Below, piece after piece: positions 49,016 to 58,340 of a stretch of 64,000 nt of DNA. The notes beneath the pieces were generated by a model. It searched no databases. It was not told where the DNA came from and saw only the letters and a list, made by a program, of their open reading frames with translations. Numbering within the stretch: position 1 is the first letter of the stretch; every line of letters begins with the position of its first letter. The stretch is from contig NGFH01000009.1 in assembly GCA_002215675.1 (NCBI GenBank), positions 1 through 64,000 on the forward strand. Reading direction: 5' to 3'. Made by a program: the position numbers and the translations under genes. Source of the DNA: Bacteroidetes bacterium 2013_40CM_41_45 (GTDB taxonomy: Bacteria > Bacteroidota > Bacteroidia > AKYH767-A > 2013-40CM-41-45).

Positions 49016-49519
49016 TCAGATTTTACCTCTTTCTCCAAGCTCAATTACTTCCACGTTACTTATATTATTTTCTGCGATTGAAAAACGGATAGCTGTGCGC
49101 ATTTTGTGCATGCCATATTTTCCGGCCGCACCGGGATTCATGTGAAGCAGGTTATATTTCTCGTCACGCGTTATTTTTAATATGTGAGAGTGACCGCAAA
49201 TAAACAGGCCGGGTTTATGCTCTAAAAGCTCTTCTCTTATGCCAGGAGAATAATTCCCGGGATAACCTCCAATGTGAATCATAAAAACTTTCACCTGTTC
49301 GCATAAGAAAATATTTTTCTCCGGGTATTTCGCTCTTATTTCTGTGCCGTCTATGTTCCCGAATACGCACCGGAATGGCTTAAAACTTTCCAGGCGATTG
49401 CTGACCGATGCGGTACCAATATCACCGGCATGCCATATTTCATCGCAGCCGGAAAATAAATCAAAAAATTTTTCGTCTAAGAAACCGTGTGTATCAGAAA
49501 GCAACCCGATTTTTTTCAA
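49016..49519 (-). CDS. Metallophosphoesterase, YfcE/MJ0936 family
   Basis: 167 residues with all metal-binding motifs: LLSDTHGFLD, WHAGDIG, VFGNIDG, FMIHIGGYPG, FICGHSHI and NPGAAGKYG. Cytosolic phosphodiesterase, substrate unknown in this phylum. Ends 9 bp from the convergent lipoprotein gene; located just downstream of the Bat operon on the same strand (11-nt gap), so possibly co-transcribed. Confidence 0.93.
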   Translation of the reverse strand: MKKIGLLSDTHGFLDEKFFDLFSGCDEIWHAGDIGTASVSNRLESFKPFRCVFGNIDGTEIRAKYPEKNIFLCEQVKVFMIHIGGYPGNYSPGIREELLEHKPGLFICGHSHILKITRDEKYNLLHMNPGAAGKYGMHKMRTAIRFSIAENNISNVEVIELGERGKI

Positions 49520-49530
49520 GAGCCGCTGAA

Positions 49531-50307
49531 TCAGATAATTTCAAAAGTGTTTTGCGTTACCCACCCAATACTTCCGTTTGCAATACGGATTTTTTTCCAC
49601 CCGTTCAGTTCGTCAAGCAGGTCTACTTTGGTTCCTTCGTGAAGAATAAATAAATCGCTGCTTTTCTCATCGGGAGAACTTTTCACATACACACTCGGAG
49701 AAGTGATTATAGCCCGCTCGGTTCCGTAAATCAGGTTTTGCTGGTGAAACGCCAGCGCATACGAGAAAATTATAAGCAGTAGCGTAATCATAACTAAAAA
49801 AAATCCCAGCTTCCTTATTACGACCGATGGAATGAGAAAATAGCAAAGCAGAAAAATCACTAAAAGCCAGAACAGTGTTACAATAATTAAAGCCCAATCA
49901 TCGGATGAAAGCCAAAAGGAGGCAGTATCAATCCACTGGAGATAAAATATCCTGGGCAGCGGATCAATCTTATCTGTAACGCGAAGATTAGCAACGTGCA
50001 GGTTAAAATCAATATCGTCATCAGCCGGTGAAAGTTTTTTTGCGCGCTCATAGCATAAAATTGTTTTTGCAAGTTCGCCTTTGCGGAAATAAACATTGCC
50101 CAGGTTGAACCATACTTCGGCAAGTGAAGAATCGTACTGAAGAATAGTGCTATAAACCTTTTCCGCGCTATCATATTCTTCCTTCTGAAAATAAAGATTT
50201 GCTTTAGAAAATAATTCGGCAGCAGGTTCTTTGGCAAAAACATTTAAAGTTCCTCCAAAAAAGAAACATGCGCAAAAGAAATACATAGAAAATTTTCCTC
50301 TTGTCAT
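49531..50307 (-). CDS. batE: BatE, TPR and SH3 domain protein
   Basis: 258 residues. Signal peptide (VFA-KE), two or three TPR motifs (about 30-105; AEVWFNLGNVYFRKGELAKT), two membrane helices (about 132-195; LIIVTLFWLLVIFLLCYFLI) and a C-terminal bacterial SH3 domain (VDLLDELNGWKKIRIANGSI). Last member of the MoxR/DUF58/Bat operon; 2-nt gap after batD. Proposed to help envelope integrity under oxidative stress. Confidence 0.93.
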   Translation of the reverse strand: MTRGKFSMYFFCACFFFGGTLNVFAKEPAAELFSKANLYFQKEEYDSAEKVYSTILQYDSSLAEVWFNLGNVYFRKGELAKTILCYERAKKLSPADDDIDFNLHVANLRVTDKIDPLPRIFYLQWIDTASFWLSSDDWALIIVTLFWLLVIFLLCYFLIPSVVIRKLGFFLVMITLLLIIFSYALAFHQQNLIYGTERAIITSPSVYVKSSPDEKSSDLFILHEGTKVDLLDELNGWKKIRIANGSIGWVTQNTFEII

Positions 50308-50309
50308 TT

Positions 50310-52142
50310 CTATCTGCGAGATTTATAGAGTTCTGTTAGCACCTTAATTCCCTTATTATAGATATCCTCGAGGCGGTAATCCTCGCTTGGAGGAGCAAAC
50401 CGCGCGTATTCACACGCATCTACTGTTTCGTTAAAAGAGGAAATAATTTCTTCGGGCATGTTTTTTAAAGCAAGCTCTTCACGAATTTTTTCCCGCGATA
50501 ATTCTGAAACCGGTATGCGTAATTTATCCGAAGCGAATCCCCATAATGCGCGAAACATTTCGTCCAAAAACTTTTGCTTTTCATTGGCGGCAAGAAATTT
50601 TTTAGCTGTCTTTAACCGCTTTCTTGCAACACTGTCCGCTTTGCGGCTGCGCATTAAAGCAATATTACTTTGTTGTTGAATTTGTTTTCTGCGCACGAAT
50701 AAAACTATCAGCATCGCGGCAAACGGAAAGGCCTGCAGCATATAGAAAGCAGGGGAGAGGAAAATCAATTTTTCTGAAGAGGAATCTTGCAATGGTCCCG
50801 TTTTAATGAAGCGGATATCTTTGTTCAACATCCTGACGTCTTCTTTTGACGTGCCCGAAACAGTAGCAGCGCCCGATTCAGTTCCGCGCTCAACCATCAC
50901 CGACAATTCAGGAGGAGTTATTTTTACATAACTTTTTTTCGCTACATCAAAATAGCAAAACCCATCAAGGGGAATTTTGTAATGACCGGGTTTACGCGGT
51001 ATTAAAAGATATTCGAAAGACTTGCTTCCGCTGGAACCGCCCGCTGCTACGGTAATATTTTCATTTACTTTAGGGTCATAACTTTCAATATCGGGAGGCA
51101 AATTAACAGCAGGCGCCTCGATTAACTTTATGTTTCCTTTACCACTGAATTTTATTTTTAAGGTAACGGCTTCATTTGTCTTTGTTTCTTTTTTATCGAG
51201 GGAAAATTCGGCATTGAACTTTCCAACTGTACCGCTGAAGTTACAATCAGTGGGAGCCTTGGGTAATTCCCCAACCGTAATTTTTGCCGGTTCACTTTTA
51301 ATCGGATACTTTACATCACGGATGGAGTTATTAAAGAACGGGTCATTGAAAAAATTATCAAACGGGTCATTCGATTGCTGGCGGTTTCGTTTTACCTGTA
51401 CGCGTGCAATCACTTCTCCTTCCATAGGGTCAACGGTAAGTGTACCGGACCGCTGCGGATAGATGACAACTTTTTTTACATCGGCAACGCTGTAGAGCAC
51501 ACCATCAATCGTTTGTCTCGAAAACTGAAGCTGTTGCTGCAAGGGAATATCTTCGTTCCAAAACCCAGTGAAGGAAGGAAGTTTAGTAATATTATAGCTT
51601 ACCAGGTTAACTTTTGTACACAGCTTGTATGTTACGGTAATGGCTTCTCCGAGCAAAACATTTGAGCGGTCAACAAAAGTGCGAATGAAAACGCTTTTTG
51701 AATCCAGCCCCGCTGAGGATGATTGCTGATTGCCGCTGCTTCCCTGCGCCTGCTGTTGTTGTTGCGGATTACCCTTCACTACAGTAATCCGGAGTGAATT
51801 GGATTGAAGTTTTTTTCCGTTCACTTCAACAGTTGCAGAAGGAATTTCATACGTTCCTTCTCTCTGTGCAATGAGAACGTATGTATAACTTACCGATTGG
51901 GAAAAACTTCCGTTCACGATTTGAGTGCTCATGGACTGGCTGGGCCCCATCACCACATCAAAATCCCTGAATGCGGGCGCCTGGAATTTACTTGCATTTC
52001 CGTTTACAGAATAGGTGACCTGGAATTGTTCTCCTGCAGCTACAGTTGTGCTACTTGCGCTTGCAGTAAATGTAACATCCTGGGCAAAAGTTTGTCCGCT
52101 CAACAATAAAAAGATGAAACAATATTTAATCAGCTTCTGCAT
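50310..52142 (-). CDS. batD: BatD, oxygen-tolerance protein
   Basis: 610 residues. Signal peptide (TFA-QD), several Ig-like beta domains exposed to the periplasm (about 20-440; FTASASSTTVAAGEQFQVTY, SVFIRTFVDRSNVLLGEAIT), one membrane helix near 455-475 (FYMLQAFPFAAMLIVLFV) and a cytosolic helical tail. A Gln-rich stretch (about 125-145) interrupts the first Ig-like domains. Long central protein of the Bat system. Confidence 0.94.
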   Translation of the reverse strand: MQKLIKYCFIFLLLSGQTFAQDVTFTASASSTTVAAGEQFQVTYSVNGNASKFQAPAFRDFDVVMGPSQSMSTQIVNGSFSQSVSYTYVLIAQREGTYEIPSATVEVNGKKLQSNSLRITVVKGNPQQQQQAQGSSGNQQSSSAGLDSKSVFIRTFVDRSNVLLGEAITVTYKLCTKVNLVSYNITKLPSFTGFWNEDIPLQQQLQFSRQTIDGVLYSVADVKKVVIYPQRSGTLTVDPMEGEVIARVQVKRNRQQSNDPFDNFFNDPFFNNSIRDVKYPIKSEPAKITVGELPKAPTDCNFSGTVGKFNAEFSLDKKETKTNEAVTLKIKFSGKGNIKLIEAPAVNLPPDIESYDPKVNENITVAAGGSSGSKSFEYLLIPRKPGHYKIPLDGFCYFDVAKKSYVKITPPELSVMVERGTESGAATVSGTSKEDVRMLNKDIRFIKTGPLQDSSSEKLIFLSPAFYMLQAFPFAAMLIVLFVRRKQIQQQSNIALMRSRKADSVARKRLKTAKKFLAANEKQKFLDEMFRALWGFASDKLRIPVSELSREKIREELALKNMPEEIISSFNETVDACEYARFAPPSEDYRLEDIYNKGIKVLTELYKSRR

Positions 52143-52156
52143 TATCTTCTAAGTTT

Positions 52157-52822
52157 TTACCAATCCTTATCCACCCTTATACGTCCTGAAGCAACTTTTG
52201 CTTTTTTCTTATGCTTGTCTTTTTCATCATTATTAAGCGCCTGCAAAATTCGCTCAGCATCTTCTTTTGAAATTTCTTTCTTCTGCTGCTGCTGTTTTTG
52301 CTGCTCCTGGTTCTTCTTCTGCTGGTCTTTTTTATCTTCTTTGTTCTTGTCCTGGTTCTGTTGTTGCTGCTGTTGCTGTTGTTTCAACATTGCTTGTGCA
52401 TAAGCAAGGTTATACCGTGTATCCTCATCCTTAGGGTTTAGCTTCAATGCCTCCTTATATGCTTCAATACTCTCCGGGTACTTTTGACTCTGCAGCAATG
52501 TATTTCCTAAATTGTGAAGAGCTGCAGCATTGGAGTTCTTGTCTTTCTTCTGCAATTTAAGCATATCAAATTGTTTTGCTGCTTCGTCATATTTTCCCTG
52601 CTTGTAATATGCATCACCAAGATTAAAATTTCCCTCGTACGATTCTTGGTTTTTACCCAGCGATTTTTTATAAGCCACTTCTGCATCGCTGTACTTTTTA
52701 TTTTCAAATGACGTATTGCCTTCACGAATAAATTTCCGTTCCGATTGCGCAAAAACAGTATTGACGGCAACCAGCAGGAAACCCAAAATCAAAAGCCAAA
52801 AATTATTTTTACGAGTTCTCAC
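52157..52822 (-). CDS. batC: BatC, TPR protein with Gln/Lys-rich tail
   Basis: 221 residues. Signal peptide (VFA-QS), three TPR motifs (about 25-145; AEVAYKKSLGKNQESYEGNF, LNPKDEDTRYNLAYAQAM), then a 45-residue low-complexity segment of Gln, Lys and Asn and a basic end. Overlaps batB by 4 nt. The Q/K tail may expand or contract between strains. Confidence 0.93.
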   Translation of the reverse strand: MRTRKNNFWLLILGFLLVAVNTVFAQSERKFIREGNTSFENKKYSDAEVAYKKSLGKNQESYEGNFNLGDAYYKQGKYDEAAKQFDMLKLQKKDKNSNAAALHNLGNTLLQSQKYPESIEAYKEALKLNPKDEDTRYNLAYAQAMLKQQQQQQQQNQDKNKEDKKDQQKKNQEQQKQQQQKKEISKEDAERILQALNNDEKDKHKKKAKVASGRIRVDKDW

Positions 52823-53886
52823 GCAGCTTTTTTATTTTTTGCTTTGGTAAATATAGTGCTGTCAAAAAGACGGAATTGTGAAAACCATTTGCTTCTGCGC
52901 TCGGAGATTAGAAATTCAATGAGTAAAAGTAATAACCCTGCCCCCAGAAAATATTGGTAGCGGTCTTCGTAATCGGTTATCATTTTAGCTCCGAATTCTG
53001 CCTTCTCCATTTTGTTTATTTCTTTGATTATAGCGGCAAGCCCGTCATCCGAATTCGTTGCGCGTATAAATTTTCCACCGCCTTCTGAAGAAATACTACT
53101 CAACGCAGCAGGGTCGAGTTTGCTGATAATAATATTCCCCTCATTATCTTTTTTGAAGTCAACCTGCACCTTATTGTGCACAACTGGAATAGGCGCTCCT
53201 TCAACAGAGCCCATTCCTATAGTATGCACGATGATTCCTTTTTCATAAGCTTTTTTGGCGGCAGCAACCGCATCGTCTTCGTGATTTTCTCCGTCCGTGA
53301 TTACTATGATTGCCTTGTTGTGTTTGCTATCCTGCGGAAACGATTCCACAGCAAGTTCAATGGCTGAGCCGATGGCCGTTCCCTGTGTCGGAACAATATC
53401 TGTATCGATATAATTCAGAAAAAGTTTTGCTGCAGCGTAATCCGTGGTAATAGGAAGCTGCACATACGCCTCGCCCGCAAAAACAATAATGCCTATCCTG
53501 TCTCCCTCCAGTTTATCAACAAGCCGCGCAATGGCTTGCTTAGCGCGCCCTAGACGGCTGGGCTGAATGTCTTGTGCTTTCATGCTGTTGGAAACATCGA
53601 GCGCAATAATGATGTCAGCGCCTTTGCGTTTCACTTCTTCAAGCCGCGAACCAATTTGCGGGCCGGCTGCTGCAAGAATAATGGCAGCATTGCCAAGTAA
53701 AAACAAAGCATGCCGCACATTTTGTCTTATGCCTGAAGTGTATGGAGCAAGTTTTCCGACCAGGGATGCATCTCCCATTCTCTGAAGCGATTTCTTTTTT
53801 GTGATGCGGTAAATAATAAAGAGAACCAGGTACACCGGAAGTACAGCAAGCAAATAGAGAAATTCAGGATGTGCGAACCGGAACAT
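52819..53886 (-). CDS. batB: BatB, membrane von Willebrand factor A protein
   Basis: 355 residues: two N-terminal membrane helices, a VWA domain (about 90-290) with complete MIDAS (ALDVSNSMKAQD, then VPTQGTAIGSA and VITDGENHED), and a C-terminal membrane helix (YFLGAGLLLLLIEFLI). Paralogue of BatA. Overlaps batA by 1 nt and batC by 4 nt. Confidence 0.95.
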   Translation of the reverse strand: MFRFAHPEFLYLLAVLPVYLVLFIIYRITKKKSLQRMGDASLVGKLAPYTSGIRQNVRHALFLLGNAAIILAAAGPQIGSRLEEVKRKGADIIIALDVSNSMKAQDIQPSRLGRAKQAIARLVDKLEGDRIGIIVFAGEAYVQLPITTDYAAAKLFLNYIDTDIVPTQGTAIGSAIELAVESFPQDSKHNKAIIVITDGENHEDDAVAAAKKAYEKGIIVHTIGMGSVEGAPIPVVHNKVQVDFKKDNEGNIIISKLDPAALSSISSEGGGKFIRATNSDDGLAAIIKEINKMEKAEFGAKMITDYEDRYQYFLGAGLLLLLIEFLISERRSKWFSQFRLFDSTIFTKAKNKKAA

Positions 53887-54875
53887 CAGGGAATAGTTTT
53901 TAAAAATGTATAACGCGAAATTCCTTCGGCAAGCAGAAGTAAAAGCCCGGCAAGCACCAGCGGCAAAAACTCTTCTCCCTTTCTGCGAAACTCTGTGACT
54001 TCAATAACGGTTTTTTCCATGCGGTCTATTTCCTGGTAAATCTCTTTGAGTTTACTGTTGTCAGTTGCCCTGAAATATTTTCCTCCTGTATCTTTTGCAA
54101 TCTGCCTAAGAATGTCTTCATCAATCTGCACTTCCATATTCTGGTATTGAATCCCGAAAGGAGTTTTTACAGGATAAGGCGCATAGCCATTTGTTCCTAC
54201 ACCAATAGTATAGACCTTTATTCCGAATGACTTTGCAATTTCTCCCGCAGTAATCGGGTCAACGGAACCTGCGTTATTAACACCATCCGTCAAAAGAATT
54301 ACTACTTTACTTTTTGCTTTGCTGTCTTTGATGCGGCTCACAGCCGTTGCGAGACCTTCGCCTATGGCGGTGCCGTCAACCAGCATTCCGCTGTTTATGT
54401 CTCTTAAAAGATTCTTAATTACGGAATGGTCGGTTGTAAGCGGGCACTGGGTAAAACTTTCTCCGCTGAAAATTACAAGAGCTATTCTGTCATTAGGCCT
54501 GCTATCTATGAAATCCAGTGCAACTTTTTTAGCCGCTTCAATACGGTTGGGCTTAAAATCTTCGGCCAGCATACTTCCTGAAATATCGAGGCACAACACG
54601 ATATCAATTCCTTCTGAATTTATGCTTTGCGATTGTGAGGTTGATTGCGGACGTGCCATTGCAACAATAAACACAGACAAAGCAAGCAGGCGGAAAATAA
54701 CAGGCATGTGAATGAACCGCTGCCTGAATGTTTTGTTAATCCCTTTGAAAGTACCGAGAGATGAATAATGAACTGCAGGTCTTTTTCTGTTCAGGAAAAG
54801 AAAATAATATGCAGCGAGCAGCGGAATTAAGACCAGCAGCCAGAAAAAGAACGGATGTGCATAGGTGATTATCAT
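53886..54875 (-). CDS. batA: BatA, membrane von Willebrand factor A protein
   Basis: 329 residues: N-terminal membrane helices, VWA domain with MIDAS residues (CLDISGSMLAED, VDGTAIGEG, LLTDGVNNAG) and a C-terminal helix (LPLVLAGLLLLLAEGISRY). In Bacteroides fragilis bat genes were linked to aerotolerance, later work points to envelope or MoxR-dependent maturation. Overlaps the preceding gene by 4 nt. Confidence 0.95.
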   Translation of the reverse strand: MIITYAHPFFFWLLVLIPLLAAYYFLFLNRKRPAVHYSSLGTFKGINKTFRQRFIHMPVIFRLLALSVFIVAMARPQSTSQSQSINSEGIDIVLCLDISGSMLAEDFKPNRIEAAKKVALDFIDSRPNDRIALVIFSGESFTQCPLTTDHSVIKNLLRDINSGMLVDGTAIGEGLATAVSRIKDSKAKSKVVILLTDGVNNAGSVDPITAGEIAKSFGIKVYTIGVGTNGYAPYPVKTPFGIQYQNMEVQIDEDILRQIAKDTGGKYFRATDNSKLKEIYQEIDRMEKTVIEVTEFRRKGEEFLPLVLAGLLLLLAEGISRYTFLKTIP

Positions 54876-55840
54876 GCCGCTGCTGTTTGTGTTTGTGACT
54901 CGGTAACTTCCTTCATTTCCCTTATCGCATTTATAAATTCATACGATTGTTGCATAGACATTTCATTTTCTCCGGGCAATGGCTGCACTTTTGCAAACTT
55001 TACCATGTCAGCAAGTGTGAGCAGGTGCGAAAGTTTTTCTGCAATGATGCTCTCAATGTTCAGGTTTCTCACCGCCTGCATAATTTCTCCCGTAGTCATT
55101 TCCATGGCAATAATTCCAAATCTATGCTCAATATATGTGCGTATTATATCTGTAAGGCGAGAATGATATTGCTTAATTAAGCCTTGCTGCCACAAGCGTT
55201 CACCTTCAAGTTTCTTCAGCTCTTCAAGCGCAATTTCATGAGGCGGACGTTTAGGAATAACAATAGCAGGTTTTATTACTTCTTTCTTTTTGAATTTCTT
55301 TCTGAGATAAATAATAAGCAGTATCAATGCGATTATTCCAACGCCTGCAAGGATATAGGGGAGCGCCTCGGCAAAAGAGAAAGGAACTTTCAGCGGCATC
55401 TTTATGTCTCGGATGTTTTGCGCTGTATCCACCCGAATTCCCTGGACAGAAATCAATATCGCTTCCGTTTCGGCAATGTGAGTGGTGGTATCGTCCGGTT
55501 GCTGATACGTAAATGTGAGTGGCGGAATAGGGTAGTAGCCCGAATCAAAAGAGGTGACGGTGAGAACCTGTTTGTATGAATAAATTTTTTTGTCCTGCAG
55601 AACTGCAGTGTCAATTTTAGAACGGTCTACTATTTCCAGCTTCGTGATGGTGTCAGGCACCTGCGGAAAACTGAATTTGTATCCCGGTGGCGATTGCGCT
55701 TCAAGAATTAATTTAAACTGTTCACCGATTTTTATTGAAGAGATATCTGTTCTTGCTTCGGCTTTGAAGGATTGCGCATTTACTGTGAAAGAAAAAAAGG
55801 AAACAAAAAGGCACAGTAAAATAGAATGATAGACTTTCAT
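54872..55840 (-). CDS. Bat-operon membrane protein (BatD-like N terminus, DUF4381-like)
   Basis: 322 residues. Signal peptide (VNA-QS), one Ig-like domain resembling the start of BatD (SFKAEARTDISSIKIGEQFK), one membrane helix (about 160-182; ALPYILAGVGIIALILLII) and a cytosolic helical domain (EIALEELKKLEGERLWQQGL, YIEHRFGIIAMEMTTGEI). Gene between DUF58 and batA, as in many Bacteroidota; exact role unknown. One base after the DUF58 gene. Confidence 0.9.
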   Translation of the reverse strand: MKVYHSILLCLFVSFFSFTVNAQSFKAEARTDISSIKIGEQFKLILEAQSPPGYKFSFPQVPDTITKLEIVDRSKIDTAVLQDKKIYSYKQVLTVTSFDSGYYPIPPLTFTYQQPDDTTTHIAETEAILISVQGIRVDTAQNIRDIKMPLKVPFSFAEALPYILAGVGIIALILLIIYLRKKFKKKEVIKPAIVIPKRPPHEIALEELKKLEGERLWQQGLIKQYHSRLTDIIRTYIEHRFGIIAMEMTTGEIMQAVRNLNIESIIAEKLSHLLTLADMVKFAKVQPLPGENEMSMQQSYEFINAIREMKEVTESQTQTAAA

Positions 55841-55841
55841 C

Positions 55842-56717
55842 TCAAAACCTCCTTCCTCTCCTTTTAAACAAGCCCATCAGCGGCCGCACGTATGACTGGT
55901 CAGTAAACAGCGTGGTGAAATCAACCCCTGAGCGGTTAAATATTTCAGATAACTTTTTATCTTCTATAGCACGCTGTGTTTCTATCGCCCTGCGATTTTT
56001 GGCATCCGACAAATCCACCAGAATAGTTTTCCCGGTTTCGTTATCCATAAATTTCACCAGCCCCATATCGGGCAAGGATTGTTCGCGTTTGTCGCTGATG
56101 CAAAAGGCAACCACATCGTGCTTGCGCGCAGCAACTCTAAGAGCATGTTCAAAGTTGGCAGAAGCAAAATCTGAAATGATAAATGCAATGCTCTTTTTCT
56201 TGATCGCGTTGGTAAAAAATTTTAAAGCGGTCGCTATATCTGTTCCCTTGCTTTCCGGTTTAAATTCTATTAGCTCACGGATTATACGTAGAATGTGTGA
56301 CTTCCCTTTTTTGGGAGGAATGAATTTTTCAATCTTGTCAGAAAAAAATATAACGCCTGTCTTGTCATTATTTTGTATGGCTGAAAAAGAAAGCACAGCA
56401 CACAATTCAGTAATAAGGTCATTCTTGAATTGTGTCTTTGTTCCGAAATAAGAAGAGCCGCTCATATCCACAAGAAGCATAACGGTGAGTTCGCGCTCCT
56501 CTTCGTAAACTTTTATGTAGGGATGATTGAATCGGGCCGTAACATTCCAGTCAATAGAACGAGTCGGGTCTCCCGGCTGATACTCGCGCACCTCACTGAA
56601 GGCCATTCCACGTCCCTTAAAAGCGCTATGGTACTCACCCGAAAATATATGGCTGGTGAGGCCGCGCGTTTTTATTTCAATCTTGCGGACTTTCTTGAGA
56701 AGTTCTGTTGTTTCCAT
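55842..56717 (-). CDS. DUF58 domain protein
   Basis: 291 residues, cytosolic. Core motif FSEVREYQPGDPTRSIDWNV followed by TARFNHPYIKVYEEERE, then a VWA-like domain with LLVDMSGSSYFG (MIDAS DxSxS). DUF58 proteins always pair with MoxR ATPases and VWA proteins; here between moxR and the Bat genes. Confidence 0.95.
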   Translation of the reverse strand: METTELLKKVRKIEIKTRGLTSHIFSGEYHSAFKGRGMAFSEVREYQPGDPTRSIDWNVTARFNHPYIKVYEEERELTVMLLVDMSGSSYFGTKTQFKNDLITELCAVLSFSAIQNNDKTGVIFFSDKIEKFIPPKKGKSHILRIIRELIEFKPESKGTDIATALKFFTNAIKKKSIAFIISDFASANFEHALRVAARKHDVVAFCISDKREQSLPDMGLVKFMDNETGKTILVDLSDAKNRRAIETQRAIEDKKLSEIFNRSGVDFTTLFTDQSYVRPLMGLFKRRGRRF

Positions 56718-56798
56718 TTTCTAAAAATTGCGAATCGCGAAATTTGAATTGCGGATTAAAATCAATTCAAAATTTTGACAATCCCAAATCCGAAATCA

Positions 56799-57785
56799 TC
56801 AAGGAACTTCCACTGCATTCAAAATATCATTCACAATATTTTCTGAAGTAATATTTTCTGCTTCGGCTTCATACGTTAACCCGATTCTGTGACGCAGAAC
56901 ATCGTGGCATACAGCGCGCACGTCCTCGGGAATGACATAGCCTCTGCGCTTGATGAAAGCAAATGCTTTGGATGCCAGGGCGAGACTAATGCTTGCGCGC
57001 GGAGAACCGCCATAACTAATAAGCTGTGTTAATTTATCGAGTCGGTACTCGCGGGGCGAACGGGTAGCAAAAACAATATCGAGAATGTAACGCTCAATTT
57101 TTTCGTCCATGTAAACTTCTTTCACCACCTGGCGGGCACGCATAATTTCATCTGTTTTTGCAACGGTATTCACCGTAGGAAATTCTGCAGCAATATTTTG
57201 CCGCATAATTAATTTTTCTTCTTCCATATTCGGATAGCCGATAACTACTTTAAGCATAAAGCGGTCAACCTGCGCTTCGGGCAAAGGATAAGTCCCTTCC
57301 TGCTCAATGGGATTTTGCGTAGCAAGCACCAGAAAAGGTTCCTCCAGCCTGAAAGTATGCTCGCCTATGGTGACCTGCTTTTCCTGCATCGCTTCAAGCA
57401 AAGCACTCTGCACTTTAGCTGGAGCACGGTTTATTTCATCGGCCAGAATAAAATTGGCGAAGATGGGCCCCTTGCGGACGGTGAACTCTTCCTTCTTCTG
57501 GTTGTAAATCTGGGTGCCGATTAAGTCAGCCGGAAGAAGGTCGGGCGTAAATTGTATCCGGTTGAATTTTGCATGGATGCATGAAGCAATGGATTTAATG
57601 GCAAGCGTTTTTGCAAGGCCGGGTACTCCCTCAAGCAAAATATGCCCGTTAGACAGTAATCCTACCAGCAAACGGTCAATCATATACCGTTGACCTATAA
57701 TTACTTTACTTACTTCCATCTGAAGCAAGTCAACAAATGCGCTTTCGCGCTGTATTTTTTCGTTTAATTCTTTTAAATCAGCCAT
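56799..57785 (-). CDS. MoxR-family AAA+ ATPase
   Basis: 328 residues from the ATG at 57785 (TTG two codons earlier is unlikely). Walker A LEGVPGLAKT (variant GxxGxAKT of the MoxR group), Walker B FILADEINRAPAKVQSALLE, sensor 1 LATQNPIEQEGTYPLPEAQ. Chaperone-like ATPase that matures VWA-domain proteins. First gene of the operon moxR-DUF58-(54872)-batA-B-C-D-E. Confidence 0.96.
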   Translation of the reverse strand: MADLKELNEKIQRESAFVDLLQMEVSKVIIGQRYMIDRLLVGLLSNGHILLEGVPGLAKTLAIKSIASCIHAKFNRIQFTPDLLPADLIGTQIYNQKKEEFTVRKGPIFANFILADEINRAPAKVQSALLEAMQEKQVTIGEHTFRLEEPFLVLATQNPIEQEGTYPLPEAQVDRFMLKVVIGYPNMEEEKLIMRQNIAAEFPTVNTVAKTDEIMRARQVVKEVYMDEKIERYILDIVFATRSPREYRLDKLTQLISYGGSPRASISLALASKAFAFIKRRGYVIPEDVRAVCHDVLRHRIGLTYEAEAENITSENIVNDILNAVEVP

Positions 57786-57950
57786 AGACAATGATTTATA
57801 TTATTAAAAACTTAAAACTTTCTGGCCTTGCTTTAGCAGGCAGTTGGTAAAAATACATTTTTTAAAGCCGCCAATTTTAGAAAAAAACGAGTGAAAAAAA
57901 AATGAATGGGCCCGCTTTAAGATGGATTTTCAATGATACATAATGATGTT

Positions 57951-57958
57951 TATATTTG
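57951..57958 (+). promoter_or_regulatory. Housekeeping -7 box of rpsT
   Basis: TATATTTG, a perfect TAnnTTTG box 21 bases before the rpsT ATG; no ATCGAAAA octamer upstream, as expected for a growth-rate gene. Confidence 0.6.
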
Positions 57959-57979
57959 CCCCTCAATCCACAAACCTAA

Positions 57980-58234
57980 ATGGCAAACCATAAATCTTCA
58001 ATTAAAAGAATCCGCACCAATAACAGGAGACGTGACCGCAACAGTTACCAAACCGTAACCGCACGGACATCTATAAAAAAAATCTTTACGGCAACCGATA
58101 AGAAAGAAGCACAGGCACTGTTGCCCAAAGTTCATTCGCTCCTCGACCGTTTAGCAAAAAAACATATCATCCATAAAAACAAGGCCGCCAACCTCAAATC
58201 TGAGCTTGCTGTCCATGTGGGCAAAATGAAATAG
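57980..58234 (+). CDS. rpsT: Ribosomal protein bS20
   Basis: 84 residues, normal length, basic helical: MANHKSSIKRIRTNNRRRDR, FTATDKKEAQALLPKVHSLL, DRLAKKHIIHKNKAANLKSE. 16S rRNA-binding protein of the small subunit. Own promoter and terminator. Confidence 0.97.
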   Translation: MANHKSSIKRIRTNNRRRDRNSYQTVTARTSIKKIFTATDKKEAQALLPKVHSLLDRLAKKHIIHKNKAANLKSELAVHVGKMK

Positions 58235-58261
58235 GAAATTTTATTTTCAAGGTTTTTTATT

Positions 58262-58292
58262 GGTCTATTCTTACAACGATTAGACCTTTTTT
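58262..58292 (+). terminator. Terminator of rpsT
   Basis: Stem GGTCTA with TAGACC, 13-base loop and six T, 28 bases after the stop. Confidence 0.8.
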
Positions 58293-58340
58293 ATTTTATT
58301 ATTTTTGATTGATAAATCCTGCATCCATTAATACGCAACA

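Noticed and set aside
52215-52403. Cys/Phe-rich plus-strand frame within batC
   Set aside because: Mirror of the Gln/Lys-rich tail of BatC; shadow frame.
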